From Sulfuritalea sp. (GTDB lineage Bacteria > Pseudomonadota > Gammaproteobacteria > Burkholderiales > Rhodocyclaceae), in assembly GCA_016710465.1 (NCBI GenBank), contig JADJVS010000014.1, forward strand, positions 1,240,001-1,304,000: a DNA stretch of 64,000 bases, read 5' to 3'. Below are positions 44,436 to 53,306 of the stretch, piece after piece (the stretch's first letter is position 1; each line of letters starts with the position of its first letter). A model generated the notes under the pieces. The model did not search any database, was not told the origin of the DNA, and was given only the letters and a program-made list of their open reading frames with translations. Position numbers and translations under genes: made by a program.

Positions 44436-45440
44436 ATGCGCATCGCCGACATACGCCGGCGCCTGGCCGCGGCCGGCGCCAGACCCATCCATGCCGAACG
44501 CATGCTGCGGGCGTGGACCCGCGGCCTGCCGCTGGATCACGGTCCCGTGCCGGCGGCGGACTGCCTTCCCGCTGCCTTGCGCGCCGCCTTGCCGGCACTG
44601 GGCGCCGAGCTCGATGGCCTGGCGCGGGTGCGTGCCGAACATTCCGGCGACGATGGGTCGGCGCGCCTGCTTCTCGATCTTGCCGATGGCCAGACCGTTG
44701 AAAGCGTTTTGCTTCCGCGCGACGGTGTCTGCGTGTCGACCCAGGTCGGTTGCGCGGTCGGCTGCCGTTTTTGCATGACCGGACGCTCCGGCCTGTTGCG
44801 CCAGCTCGGCAGTGCCGAGATCGTCGCCCAGGTGGTGCTGGCGCGCCGCCGGCGCAAGGTGGGCAAGGTGGTGTTCATGGGCATGGGCGAGCCGGCGCAC
44901 AACATGGACAATGTGCTCGATGCCATCGACCTGCTCGGCACCGCCGGCGGCATCGGCCACAAGAACCTGGTGTTTTCCACCGTCGGCGACCGCCGCGTTT
45001 TCGAACGCCTGCCGCAGGGCAAGGTCAAGCCGGCACTGGCGCTGTCGCTGCACACGACGTGCGCCGAGCTGCGCGCGCAGTTGCTGCCCAAGGCGCAGCT
45101 TCTCGATCCGGCGGAACTGGTCGAACTCGCCGACGCCTACTCGCGCGCCACCGGCTATCCAGTGCAATACCAATGGACACTGCTCGAAGGCATCAACGAC
45201 GGCGACGACGAACTGGATGCCATCGTCCGCCTGCTCAAGGGCAAGTACGCGGTGATGAATTTCATCCCGTTCAACGACGTCGAAGGCGAGGGCTTCCGCA
45301 GGCCGTCGCTCGAGCGCTGCGAGGCAATGAGCTTGCATCTCTATCGCCATGGCATCCTCGCCAAGCTGCGCCAGTCGGCGGGGCAGGACATCGCCGGCGG
45401 CTGCGGCCAGTTGCGGGCGCGCCACATGCCGGACGCTTGA
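44436..45440 (+). CDS. RlmN/Cfr-family radical SAM rRNA methyltransferase
   Basis: 334 residues, shorter than typical RlmN (about 370-390). The radical SAM cluster is CAVGCRFCMTG, followed by VVFMGMGEPAHNMDNV and the SAM contact VFSTVGDRR. The methyl-carrying Cys near the end is in DIAGGCGQLRARH, as in RlmN. RlmN makes 2-methyladenosine in 23S rRNA and some tRNAs. The N-terminal domain is unlike the usual RlmN start, so it may be a second, divergent paralogue. A GTG six codons upstream, within the palindrome, is an alternative start. Confidence 0.85.
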   Translation: MRIADIRRRLAAAGARPIHAERMLRAWTRGLPLDHGPVPAADCLPAALRAALPALGAELDGLARVRAEHSGDDGSARLLLDLADGQTVESVLLPRDGVCVSTQVGCAVGCRFCMTGRSGLLRQLGSAEIVAQVVLARRRRKVGKVVFMGMGEPAHNMDNVLDAIDLLGTAGGIGHKNLVFSTVGDRRVFERLPQGKVKPALALSLHTTCAELRAQLLPKAQLLDPAELVELADAYSRATGYPVQYQWTLLEGINDGDDELDAIVRLLKGKYAVMNFIPFNDVEGEGFRRPSLERCEAMSLHLYRHGILAKLRQSAGQDIAGGCGQLRARHMPDA

Positions 45441-45460
45441 TGGCCGGGCGCCCAGCCCCG

Positions 45461-46513
45461 CTAGGCGACGCTGACTCGCAACTGTCGCGCCAACCGCGAA
45501 ACCAGCCCGCTTGCCGCCAGCAGCCAGGCCAGCAGCGCGAGGCCGAGAAATGTCGGCGGCACGGCGTCGAGGAATCCCAGTTCGAACGCATGGGCCATCT
45601 GCCAGGTGCTCGCCGCATACATGCCGAGGGGAAAGACAACACCCCAGCAGAGCGGTTCGTAGCGGATGCGGGACCCCCGCCAGGCATAGCGCCAGACGGA
45701 AAGGATCAGTTGCAATGGAATCCACCAGGTGCCGGCTGCCCAGCAAAACAGCGTGAAGCCCTTGATGAAGGGGGTCATCGATTCCAGCAGCGGCGTCCCC
45801 GGGGCGTTGGCCAACAATAGCGAACCGGCGAGCGTGGAAATCGCCATGGCGCCCATGTTGATCCAGTAGGACGGTGAAAGGTCTTCCGGGGCCAGGGGAA
45901 AAAAGCAGTAGCGGTAGAAGATCAGTGCCGCGATCCAGATGTAGAGCATGCCGCCCCACAGCCAGACGGCGAGCGCCAGGAAGTGCATCACCTGCCGCGT
46001 CGCCGCGTCGGCGCTCGGGGCGAGCAGGGCGGCAATGACCGCCAGCGATTGCGTCGCCACCACCGCCAGCAGCCAGGCGCCGCTGATGCCGTCCTGCAGC
46101 GCCGGCTTGCGCGCACTGATCGTCAGCCCGGCGAACACCGCGTAAGTGAGCAGCAGCCACAGCGCCAGCGCCAGCAAGGCGAGGGCCGTCGCGGTCGCGA
46201 CATCGGCATTCAGGACGAGGAACTGCCCCGCCAGCAGGCTGGTCCCCGCCACTGCCGTGAAATACCCCGGGGCCGCGCGGTGGTCGACCATGTCGCCAAA
46301 GAACCGGTGCGGATGGCGCGCGGCGCGCGTGACCGTCAAGGCGCAGAGCACAAGGTAGAAGCCGAGATTCAGGTGGAAGAGGGCACGGGCCAGCGGACCC
46401 AGCCCCAGGTCCTGCGCGGCAAGCGAAATTATGCCCGTTGCCATCACCATGCCAAAATTCGATGGGGATAATTCAGCCAGGCCGCCGGCGGGTCGAGGGA
46501 TCATGCCGGGCAT
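45461..46513 (-). CDS. TDT family (tellurite-resistance/dicarboxylate transporter) membrane protein
   Basis: 350 residues with about ten helices. The opening LSPSNFGMVMATGIISLAAQ and the later WGVVFPLGMYAASTWQMA are hallmarks of the TehA/SLAC1-like TDT family, transporters or channels for dicarboxylates, sulfite or other anions. The substrate is unknown. A start three codons in (MIPRPAGG) is also possible. The gene is convergent with the rlmN-like gene and divergent from the CHAT gene. Confidence 0.88.
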   Translation of the reverse strand: MPGMIPRPAGGLAELSPSNFGMVMATGIISLAAQDLGLGPLARALFHLNLGFYLVLCALTVTRAARHPHRFFGDMVDHRAAPGYFTAVAGTSLLAGQFLVLNADVATATALALLALALWLLLTYAVFAGLTISARKPALQDGISGAWLLAVVATQSLAVIAALLAPSADAATRQVMHFLALAVWLWGGMLYIWIAALIFYRYCFFPLAPEDLSPSYWINMGAMAISTLAGSLLLANAPGTPLLESMTPFIKGFTLFCWAAGTWWIPLQLILSVWRYAWRGSRIRYEPLCWGVVFPLGMYAASTWQMAHAFELGFLDAVPPTFLGLALLAWLLAASGLVSRLARQLRVSVA

Positions 46514-46726
46514 GGTAGCAAATCCACCACCTGATCGACGCCCATGGCGTGATGGTTGCCGGGGGAATCATCACGGCCAGGCCGGATCCCGGTTGCGCGG
46601 GACACCGGACGCCTGTTCCAGCGAGGGTTTGCCGGACCGGCCGGCGTGGCCTAACATCGGGGCATCACAACCCCTTGTTGCGCCGCCGGGCAACGGGCTG
46701 CAGGCCCGGCGCGCGCCGCCCTTGCC

Positions 46727-49234
46727 ATGACGATCGATTTGCTTGCCCGCCGCCGTGCGTGTATTGCCGTGCTGCTTCTGTCTCTTGCAGCGCTTGCGGG
46801 ATGCGCCGCGCCGGTCGCCGTGCCGACCGTCGCCGTCCTGCCCGAGCCCGCCGTGTCGGCACCCCGATTGACAGTACCCCAGGCGGACCGCCTGCCGCCC
46901 GCCCCGGGCGATTTCGCCAGGGGCTGGAAGCCGCTGAAGGCCGGTGAACGCCTGATTACCGGCGTCGAACTCACGCCACAACTGGCCGAGGTGTTCGCCC
47001 TGCAGGACCAGGGGCGGCTGGATGACGCCCTCCGGCGCCTGACGGCGGCCCCCCCGCCTGCCGGCGATCCCCTGCTCGCCTGGTACGCCGCGGTGTTGCG
47101 CACCCATTTGATGAATCTTGGCGGCCGCGCCTCGGAAGCCGAACTTTCCGCCGCCGATGTGGCGCGCCTGGAGATCGCTCTGCGCGGCAGCGACATCGTC
47201 GCCCGCGCGCTGCGTGGCGACGCGCGGGCGCGCCTTGGCGATTACGCGGCCGCCACCCGCGACTATGAATCCGTGCTTGCGGCGCTTGACGGCTGGCGCT
47301 TTCCGACCAGTTACGGCGGCCCGCCGAGCAACCTCACCGACCTGTCGTTGACCACCGAGGCACGTAGCCGGGCCCTGATCGGTCTGGCTTTCGTACACAC
47401 CATGGCCGGCGACCACGGCCCGGCGCTGCGTTGGGCCGTCGAGAGCGAGCGCCACTTCGCCGATGTTTTTTCCGTGTCGACGCATCCGCTGTATGGGCCC
47501 TTCCTCGGCCGCATGCTGCAGGAGGCCTACCTGGCGCGCGCGGTCAACCTGGCCTTCATCGGCACCGCGCGCCTTGCCCTGCGCGGCCGCGACGAGGAGG
47601 CCGAGGCCTATTTCGCCGCCGCGCGGGCCGGCTTTGCCGGCATCGGCTTCGCTCATGGTGAGGTCTATGTCGACGCCCTGAAGGCATTGGCCTACCTGCG
47701 CAGCGGGCGGATCGACGAAGCGGACCGTGTCGCTGGCGTGGCGGGAAGGCTGGCTGCCGAACGCGGCCTGGTCGATTTCGTCTGGCGCATCGAGGCGCTG
47801 CGCGGCGAGGCCCTGTTCGCCGGCGGGCGCGTCGAGGAGGCCGAGCGTGCCTTGCGCCGCGCCCAGGCCGCGGTTGATGCGCTCACCGGTGCCATCCGCG
47901 GTGACCAGGAAAAGCGCCGCTTCGGCGTCGGCAAGGACGACATCACCTATCGCCTGGCGCAGATCGGCGTGGCGCGCCAGCAGCCCGAGGCCTTGTTCCG
48001 TGACCTGGAAAAGGGCCGTGCGCGCGCCTTCGTCGACCTGCTTGCCAGTGTCGCCATCGATAGCGCAACCGGGGGCTGGGCGGAGCTCCGCGCGCTCGAT
48101 GCGCGCATTTCCGGCATCGTGCGCGAGATCGAGGCGGGCGGCACGCAGGCGGCGCCGCGTGTCGATGCGCCGCGGTTCGACGCCTTGATGGCTCGGCGCG
48201 CCACGCTGTTGCAGCGCATCCGCGCCGCCAGCCCCGACCTCGCCGACACCCGCTCGGTGGCCGAACCGGACCTGCGGCGCCTGCGTGCGGCGCTCGGCGC
48301 CGGCGAGGCCATGCTGTACTTCCTCCCGGCGCGCGACGACGACCCGTTGCGCGCCCTGCTGGTCACCCGTGACGCCATCGAACTGCAGACCCTGCCGGTG
48401 ACGGCCAGGGGGCTGCGCGTGCAGATCACCGAGCTGGCGCGCGCCATCGATTTGAAGATCGAATTGACGCAGCAGGCGCAGGCCCGACAGTTGTCGGACT
48501 CGCTGGCGGTCGCGCGCTGGCAGCGCTTCAGCCTGCTGCACGTGGTGCCCAGCGGCATCGTGCATGCCGTGCCCTGGGGCATCCTCGACCTCAATGTGCC
48601 GGTGGTGCTCGCGCCCACCGGCGCCTGGCCGTTGCGCGCCCGCCCGCCGCCCAACGCGACGCCCAGCGCGGTGATCGTCGGCGACCCCGAGTTCGCCGGC
48701 AAGCTGCCGCAACTGCCGGGAGCGCGCGACGAAGCCGCCAGCATTGCGCGCCACTACCGCGCCGAACTCCTGATCGGCGCCGACGCCACCGAGGCCAGGC
48801 TGCGCAAGGCCATCGGCGGCGGCACCGACGTCATCCACTTCGCCACCCACGGCCAGTTCGACGCCCAGCGTCCGCTGCGCTCGGCGATCTACCTTGCCGG
48901 CGCCGAGCCGCTCACCGCCGAGCGCCTGTTCGCCTCGCCGCTGCACGGACGCCTGGTGATCCTCTCCGCTTGCGAGACCGGCATCGGCAAGGTCGACGCC
49001 GGCGACGACTACCTTGGCCTGCCGCGCAGCTTTTTCCTCGGCGGCGCCGATGCCGTGCTCTCCAGCCTGTGGCCGGTCGACGACGAGGGCACGCGCCAGT
49101 TCATGGAGCGCTTCCACGCCGATCGCGCCAAGGGCTCGCTGGCGCGGGCCTGGCTCGCCGCGCGCAACCAGTTGCGCGCCGCCGGCCAGCCGCCGTGGGT
49201 GTACGGCGCCTTCATGCTGAGCGGCACGCCCTGA
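46727..49234 (+). CDS. CHAT-domain (caspase-like) lipoprotein with TPR-like repeats
   Basis: 835 residues. The N-terminus is a lipoprotein signal (ACIAVLLLSLAALAGC with lipobox LAGC), so the protein is exported and acylated. Residues of about 80-430 are helical repeats of the TPR type (for example ARLGDYAAATRDYESVL). The C-terminal 300 residues are a CHAT protease domain: His708 in DVIHFATHGQFD, Cys749 in VILSACETGIGKVD, and GGADAVLSSLWPVDDE. CHAT peptidases are usually cytoplasmic toxins or effectors; an exported one is less common. An alpha/beta hydrolase with a signal peptide follows. The function is unknown. Confidence 0.88.
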   Translation: MTIDLLARRRACIAVLLLSLAALAGCAAPVAVPTVAVLPEPAVSAPRLTVPQADRLPPAPGDFARGWKPLKAGERLITGVELTPQLAEVFALQDQGRLDDALRRLTAAPPPAGDPLLAWYAAVLRTHLMNLGGRASEAELSAADVARLEIALRGSDIVARALRGDARARLGDYAAATRDYESVLAALDGWRFPTSYGGPPSNLTDLSLTTEARSRALIGLAFVHTMAGDHGPALRWAVESERHFADVFSVSTHPLYGPFLGRMLQEAYLARAVNLAFIGTARLALRGRDEEAEAYFAAARAGFAGIGFAHGEVYVDALKALAYLRSGRIDEADRVAGVAGRLAAERGLVDFVWRIEALRGEALFAGGRVEEAERALRRAQAAVDALTGAIRGDQEKRRFGVGKDDITYRLAQIGVARQQPEALFRDLEKGRARAFVDLLASVAIDSATGGWAELRALDARISGIVREIEAGGTQAAPRVDAPRFDALMARRATLLQRIRAASPDLADTRSVAEPDLRRLRAALGAGEAMLYFLPARDDDPLRALLVTRDAIELQTLPVTARGLRVQITELARAIDLKIELTQQAQARQLSDSLAVARWQRFSLLHVVPSGIVHAVPWGILDLNVPVVLAPTGAWPLRARPPPNATPSAVIVGDPEFAGKLPQLPGARDEAASIARHYRAELLIGADATEARLRKAIGGGTDVIHFATHGQFDAQRPLRSAIYLAGAEPLTAERLFASPLHGRLVILSACETGIGKVDAGDDYLGLPRSFFLGGADAVLSSLWPVDDEGTRQFMERFHADRAKGSLARAWLAARNQLRAAGQPPWVYGAFMLSGTP

Positions 49235-49261
49235 GGCGTGCCGGGCGGCAAGCCGGGTGCG

Positions 49262-49288
49262 AAGAGTCGGCGCTGGCGGTACGGCGAT
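49262..49288 (-). repeat. Dispersed repeat copy after the CHAT gene
   Basis: The copy closest to consensus: AAGAGTCGGCGCTGGCGG then TACGGCGAT, 27 bp past the CHAT stop. Confidence 0.82.
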
Positions 49289-49378
49289 CCGCGCGGCCGG
49301 CGTCATCGGCCCGCCGTGCCGGGATATGATGGCCGCCCACGCGGTCCGGCATCGGGGCGCGAACCAGCGGAGATGTGC

Positions 49379-50182
49379 ATGAGAAATATCCTGTCCCTTG
49401 CCACGAGCCTGTTGCTGACGCTCGCACCGTTTCTGCCGCAGCCGGTGCGCGCCGCGCCCGCGGCACAGGAGATCGGCATCGTCGTCATGCACGGCAAGGG
49501 CGGCAGCCCCGGACGCCATGTCGTTGCGCTGGCCGACGCGCTGGAGAAGGAAGGCTTCCTGGTGGCCAACATCGAGATGCCCTGGTCGTTCAAGCGGCAC
49601 TATGACATCGAGCTGGATGCCGCCGTTGGCGAGGTCACCCGGGCGCTCGACGCCATGCGCGCCAAGGGCGCGAAAAAGCTCTTTGTTTCCGGCCACAGCC
49701 AGGGCGGCATCTTCGCCCTGCTCTATGGCGGGCGGCACAAGGTCGATGGCGTGGCGGTGATCGTACCCGGCGGAGCCGTCGATTCCATGGTCTACCTCAA
49801 CGCCGTCGGTGGTCATGTCGCGCGGGCACGGCAGATGATCGCCGAGGGGCGCGGCGGCGAGAAGGCCGAGTTCGCCGACTACGAAGGCTCGCGCGGCACC
49901 AGCCCGCTGACGACGATGGCATCGTCCTACCTGAGCTGGTTCGACCCGAACGGCGCGCACACCGCCCTCGTATTCGCCAGGGTCATGCCCGGCGTGCCGG
50001 TGCTTTACGTCACCGCAACACGTGACTACCCCGGGCTGCTCAAGTTCCGCCAGCAGCACTTCGGCGCGATCCCGCCGCATCCGCTGAAGCGCATGCCCGA
50101 GGTCGATTCCGATCACCTCAATGCACCGGCCGCCGCCGCGCCGGAAGTAGTGCGCTGGGTGCGCGAGGTGGCGGCGCAGTAG
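49379..50182 (+). CDS. Secreted alpha/beta-hydrolase (unknown substrate)
   Basis: 267 residues. A signal peptide (MRNILSLATSLLLTLAPFLP, cleavage near VRAAPA) precedes an alpha/beta hydrolase fold: oxyanion-type IVVMHGKGGSPGRHV, nucleophile Ser107 in FVSGHSQGGIFALLYG, and a late His in VDSDHLNAPAAAA that probably completes the triad. The HGKGG motif resembles DUF3530/esterase-like periplasmic proteins. A GGAG site is well placed before this ATG; an ATG two codons earlier is the alternative. It shares direction and cell compartment with the CHAT lipoprotein gene 145 bp upstream. Confidence 0.82.
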   Translation: MRNILSLATSLLLTLAPFLPQPVRAAPAAQEIGIVVMHGKGGSPGRHVVALADALEKEGFLVANIEMPWSFKRHYDIELDAAVGEVTRALDAMRAKGAKKLFVSGHSQGGIFALLYGGRHKVDGVAVIVPGGAVDSMVYLNAVGGHVARARQMIAEGRGGEKAEFADYEGSRGTSPLTTMASSYLSWFDPNGAHTALVFARVMPGVPVLYVTATRDYPGLLKFRQQHFGAIPPHPLKRMPEVDSDHLNAPAAAAPEVVRWVREVAAQ

Positions 50183-50369
50183 CGGCGGAGATTCCGTGCC
50201 GCGATGGCCGCCGACGGCAGCCACGCGGCCATTTCGGGTTGCCATCGGCGCGAGGCCGGTGTGGGCGTCAATGCATCGGCGCCACAAGCCGCCAGGACGC
50301 ACGGCTTTCCAACCGGGAAGCCCGATAATGGCGGCCATTGCGTTGTGAACGCACTTCTGGAATGCCGGC

Positions 50370-52574
50370 ATGGAAATCAAGGTTAACTTCCTCGACAAGC
50401 TTCGTCTCGAAGCCAGGTTCGATGACTTCACGGTCATCGCCGATCAGCCCATCCGCTACAAGGGCGATGGCTCGGCGCCGGGACCGTTCGATTACTTTCT
50501 GGCTTCGTCCGCCCTGTGCGCAGCCTACTTCGTCAAGTTGTACTGCGAAACCCGCAACATCCCCACCGACGGCATCCGCCTGTCGCAGAACAACATCGTC
50601 GATCCGGAAAATCGCTACCGGCAGATTTTCAGGATACAGGTCGAACTGCCGGCGGATATTTCCGCCAGGGACCGCCAGGGCATTCTGCGTTCCATCGACC
50701 GGTGCACGGTAAAGAAGGTGGTGCAAACCGGGCCCGAGTTCGTGATCGAGGAAGTGGAAAGCCTCGATGCCAATGCGCAGGCTTTGCTGACCCTGAAGCC
50801 GGATTCCGGAGCGGGCACCTTCATTGCGGGCAAGGATCTGCCGCTGGAGCAAACCATCGCCAACATGTCGGGCGTTCTGGCGGGCCTGGGCATCAGGATC
50901 GAGATCGCCTCCTGGCGCAATCTGGTTCCCAATGTGTGGTCGCTGCACATCCGCGACGCGCACTCGCCGATGTGCTTCACCAACGGCAAGGGCGCAAGCA
51001 AGGAAAGCGCGTTGGCGTCGGCGCTGGGCGAGTTCATCGAGCGGATGAACTGCAATCATTTCTACAACGACCAGTTCTGGGGCGAGGACATCGCCGACGC
51101 GGCCTTCGTGCATTACCCGGACGAGCGCTGGTTCAAGCCCGGCCGCAAGGATGCGCTGCCGAAGGAAATCCTCGATGAATACTGTCGCCATATCTACGAC
51201 CCCGATGGCGAGTTGCGTGCCTCGCATCTATACGACACCAATTCCGGCAACGTGAAGCGCGGCATTTGTTCGCTGCCGTTTGTGCGCCAGTCGGACGGCG
51301 CGGTGGTGTATTTCCCGTCCAACCTGATCGACAACCTCTACCTCAGCAATGGCATGAGTGCAGGCAATACCCTGGCCGAAGCGCAGGTGCAGTGCCTGTC
51401 GGAGATTTTCGAAAGGGCGGTCAAACGCGAGATTCTGGAAAGTGAAATCGCGCTGCCCGATGTGCCGCCCGAGGTGCTGGCGAAATATCCCGACATCCTG
51501 GCCGGAATTCAGGGCCTGGAAGCGCAGGGTTTCCCGGTGCTGGTCAAGGATGCCTCGCTGGGCGGCATGTTTCCGGTGATGTGCGTGTGCCTGATGAACC
51601 CCCGCACCGGCGGCGTGTTTGCCTCTTTCGGGGCGCACCCCAGCCTTGAAGTGGCGCTGGAACGCAGCCTGACCGAGTTGTTGCAGGGCCGCAGCCTGGA
51701 AGGCCTGAACGATCTGCCGCGGCCCACCTTCGAAAGCAACGCGGTGACCGAGCCGAACAACTTCGTCGAACATTTCATCGATTCCAGCGGCGTGGTGTCG
51801 TGGCGCTTTTTCAGCGCCAGGGCCGCGCACGATTTTGTCGAGTGGGACTTTTCCGGCCAGGGTGAGAACTCGAATGTCGACGAAGCCGCGACGCTGCTCG
51901 GCATTCTCGAAGGCATGGGCAGGGAAGTGTACATGGCCGTTTACGACAAGCTCGGCGCAACGGCTTGCCGCATCCTGGTGCCGGGCTATTCGGAAATCTA
52001 TCCGGTGGAGGACCTGGTCTGGGACAACACCAACAAGGCACTGTCGTTCCGTGCCGATATATTGAATCTGCATCGCCTCGACGATGCCGGGCTGGAAGCG
52101 CTGCTCGAACGCCTGGAAGACAGCGAGCTGGATGACTACACCGACATCATCACCCTGATCGGCATCGAGTTCGACGAGAACACGGACTGGGGGCAACTGA
52201 CCATCCTGGAGTTGAAGCTGCTGATCAATCTCGCCTTGCGGCGATTTGAAGCGGCGCACGAGCTGGTGGGCCGCTTCCTGCAATACAACGAAAACACGGT
52301 CGAGCGCGGCTTGTTCCATCAGGCCTTGAATGTGGTGCTGGAAGTGCTGCTGGACGATGAACTGGAGCTGGCGGATTACGAGGCCAATTTCCGCCGCATG
52401 TTCGGCAATCCGCGCATGGATGCGGTGCTGGGATCGGTGGATGGCAGCGTGCGCTTTCATGGCCTGACGCCGACGAGCATGAAGCTGGAAGGCCTCGACC
52501 GGCACCAGCGCCTGATCGACAGCTACAGGAAACTGCACACGGCGCGGGCCAGGGCGGCGGCGGAATCCGTTTAG
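50370..52574 (+). CDS. OsmC domain-YcaO domain fusion protein
   Basis: 734 residues. Residues 1-140 are an OsmC/YhfA-like domain with the two redox cysteines (ALCAAYFVKLYC and SIDRCTVKKV). From about 145 the sequence follows E. coli YcaO closely: FIAGKDLPLEQTIANMSGVL, WRNLVPNVWSLHIRDA, CFTNGKGASKESALASALGE, SNGMSAGNTLAEAQVQCLSE and ASFGAHPSLEVALERSLTEL, then a C-terminal helical part. YcaO enzymes use ATP to activate peptide amides; E. coli YcaO assists RimO in ribosomal S12 methylthiolation. The OsmC part adds a peroxide- or thiol-reactive module. It stands alone; no substrate peptide gene or rimO is adjacent. Confidence 0.92.
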   Translation: MEIKVNFLDKLRLEARFDDFTVIADQPIRYKGDGSAPGPFDYFLASSALCAAYFVKLYCETRNIPTDGIRLSQNNIVDPENRYRQIFRIQVELPADISARDRQGILRSIDRCTVKKVVQTGPEFVIEEVESLDANAQALLTLKPDSGAGTFIAGKDLPLEQTIANMSGVLAGLGIRIEIASWRNLVPNVWSLHIRDAHSPMCFTNGKGASKESALASALGEFIERMNCNHFYNDQFWGEDIADAAFVHYPDERWFKPGRKDALPKEILDEYCRHIYDPDGELRASHLYDTNSGNVKRGICSLPFVRQSDGAVVYFPSNLIDNLYLSNGMSAGNTLAEAQVQCLSEIFERAVKREILESEIALPDVPPEVLAKYPDILAGIQGLEAQGFPVLVKDASLGGMFPVMCVCLMNPRTGGVFASFGAHPSLEVALERSLTELLQGRSLEGLNDLPRPTFESNAVTEPNNFVEHFIDSSGVVSWRFFSARAAHDFVEWDFSGQGENSNVDEAATLLGILEGMGREVYMAVYDKLGATACRILVPGYSEIYPVEDLVWDNTNKALSFRADILNLHRLDDAGLEALLERLEDSELDDYTDIITLIGIEFDENTDWGQLTILELKLLINLALRRFEAAHELVGRFLQYNENTVERGLFHQALNVVLEVLLDDELELADYEANFRRMFGNPRMDAVLGSVDGSVRFHGLTPTSMKLEGLDRHQRLIDSYRKLHTARARAAAESV

Positions 52575-52646
52575 GGCCACTCAGGCCGATTCGCCGGCCC
52601 GGCGACATCACCGCCGCGGATGGCGGGACGCCGATGGTTGCTTCCG

Positions 52647-52961
52647 TCAGGCGGCCTGCGGCTCGAAGCGGTGAATGCGAGCCAGTGTATCCGCCAGTTC
52701 CGCAGCGGCTTCCTCGGTATCGTAATCCGCCTGCAACCCGAGCCAGAATGCGCTGCTGGTGCCGAAGAAGGCCGCCAGGCGCAAGGCCGTGTCCGCCGTG
52801 ATCCCCCGCTTGCCGGAACAGATCGCAGAGATCCGTGCCTCGGTGACGCCGAGCTCCTTCGCCAGCCGGTATTGTGAAATGCCCAGCGGGACGAGGAACT
52901 CTTCGCGCAGCACCTCGCCGGGATGAATGTTTGCGAGCCGCTTTGCCTTCGTCTTTGCCAT
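52647..52961 (-). CDS. higA: HigA-type antitoxin (XRE helix-turn-helix)
   Basis: 104 residues: IHPGEVLREEFLVPLGISQY starts the HigA/VapI signature, with the helix-turn-helix QYRLAKELGVTEARISAICSG and the family phrase FGTSSAFWLGLQADYD. It binds HigB and represses the operon. It is second in the transcript, after the toxin, as is usual for higBA. The start MAKTKAKRLANIHPG was chosen on family length. Confidence 0.93.
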   Translation of the reverse strand: MAKTKAKRLANIHPGEVLREEFLVPLGISQYRLAKELGVTEARISAICSGKRGITADTALRLAAFFGTSSAFWLGLQADYDTEEAAAELADTLARIHRFEPQAA

Positions 52962-52973
52962 GTGCCGTGCTCC

Positions 52974-53255
52974 TCAGTGATAGTCACAGATCTCGACGCG
53001 ACCCGCCTGCCCGTCGATCCACGTAAAGCAGACCCGCCACTGGTCGTTGATGCGGATGCTCCATTGTCCGGCGCGTTTGCCCTTCAGCGCTTCGAGCCGG
53101 TTGTTCGGCGGAATCCGCAAATCCTCGATCCGCTGCGCGTTGTTCAGCATGCGCAGCTTGCGTCGCGCCACCTGCTGGATCTGGCTCGGCAAGCGACGCG
53201 AGAACTCGCCGGACCAAATCCTTCGCGTTTCCTCATCGTGGAAGTCCGTGATCAT
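52974..53255 (-). CDS. higB: HigB-type RelE-fold toxin
   Basis: 93 residues: MITDFHDEETRRIWSGEF, LRMLNNAQRIEDLRIPPNNR, LEALKGKRAGQWSIRINDQW and RVCFTWIDG are the standard HigB sequence blocks of ribosome-dependent mRNA interferases. The start is only a few bases from the predicted transcription start, so the mRNA would be nearly leaderless. higA follows 12 bp behind. Confidence 0.93.
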   Translation of the reverse strand: MITDFHDEETRRIWSGEFSRRLPSQIQQVARRKLRMLNNAQRIEDLRIPPNNRLEALKGKRAGQWSIRINDQWRVCFTWIDGQAGRVEICDYH

Positions 53256-53262
53256 TGTGTTG

Positions 53263-53287
53263 GATACTATCGCATAGCGAAAGTATC
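53263..53287 (-). promoter_or_regulatory. higBA promoter and operator dyad
   Basis: GATACTATCGC, three bases, GCGAAAGTATC: 10 of 11 positions symmetrical. On the minus strand TTGACG (53287-53292) and TAGTAT (53264-53269) are 17 bp apart, so the dyad fills the promoter spacer and the -10. This is where HigA should autorepress. Confidence 0.75.
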
Positions 53288-53306
53288 GTCAAACGTCCCT
53301 GATAGT

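Noticed and set aside
46571..50437. 1288-codon minus-strand frame covering the CHAT and hydrolase genes
   Set aside because: No recognisable domain and low-complexity His/Arg/Gly-rich sequence; the plus strand carries genes with intact signal peptides and catalytic motifs.
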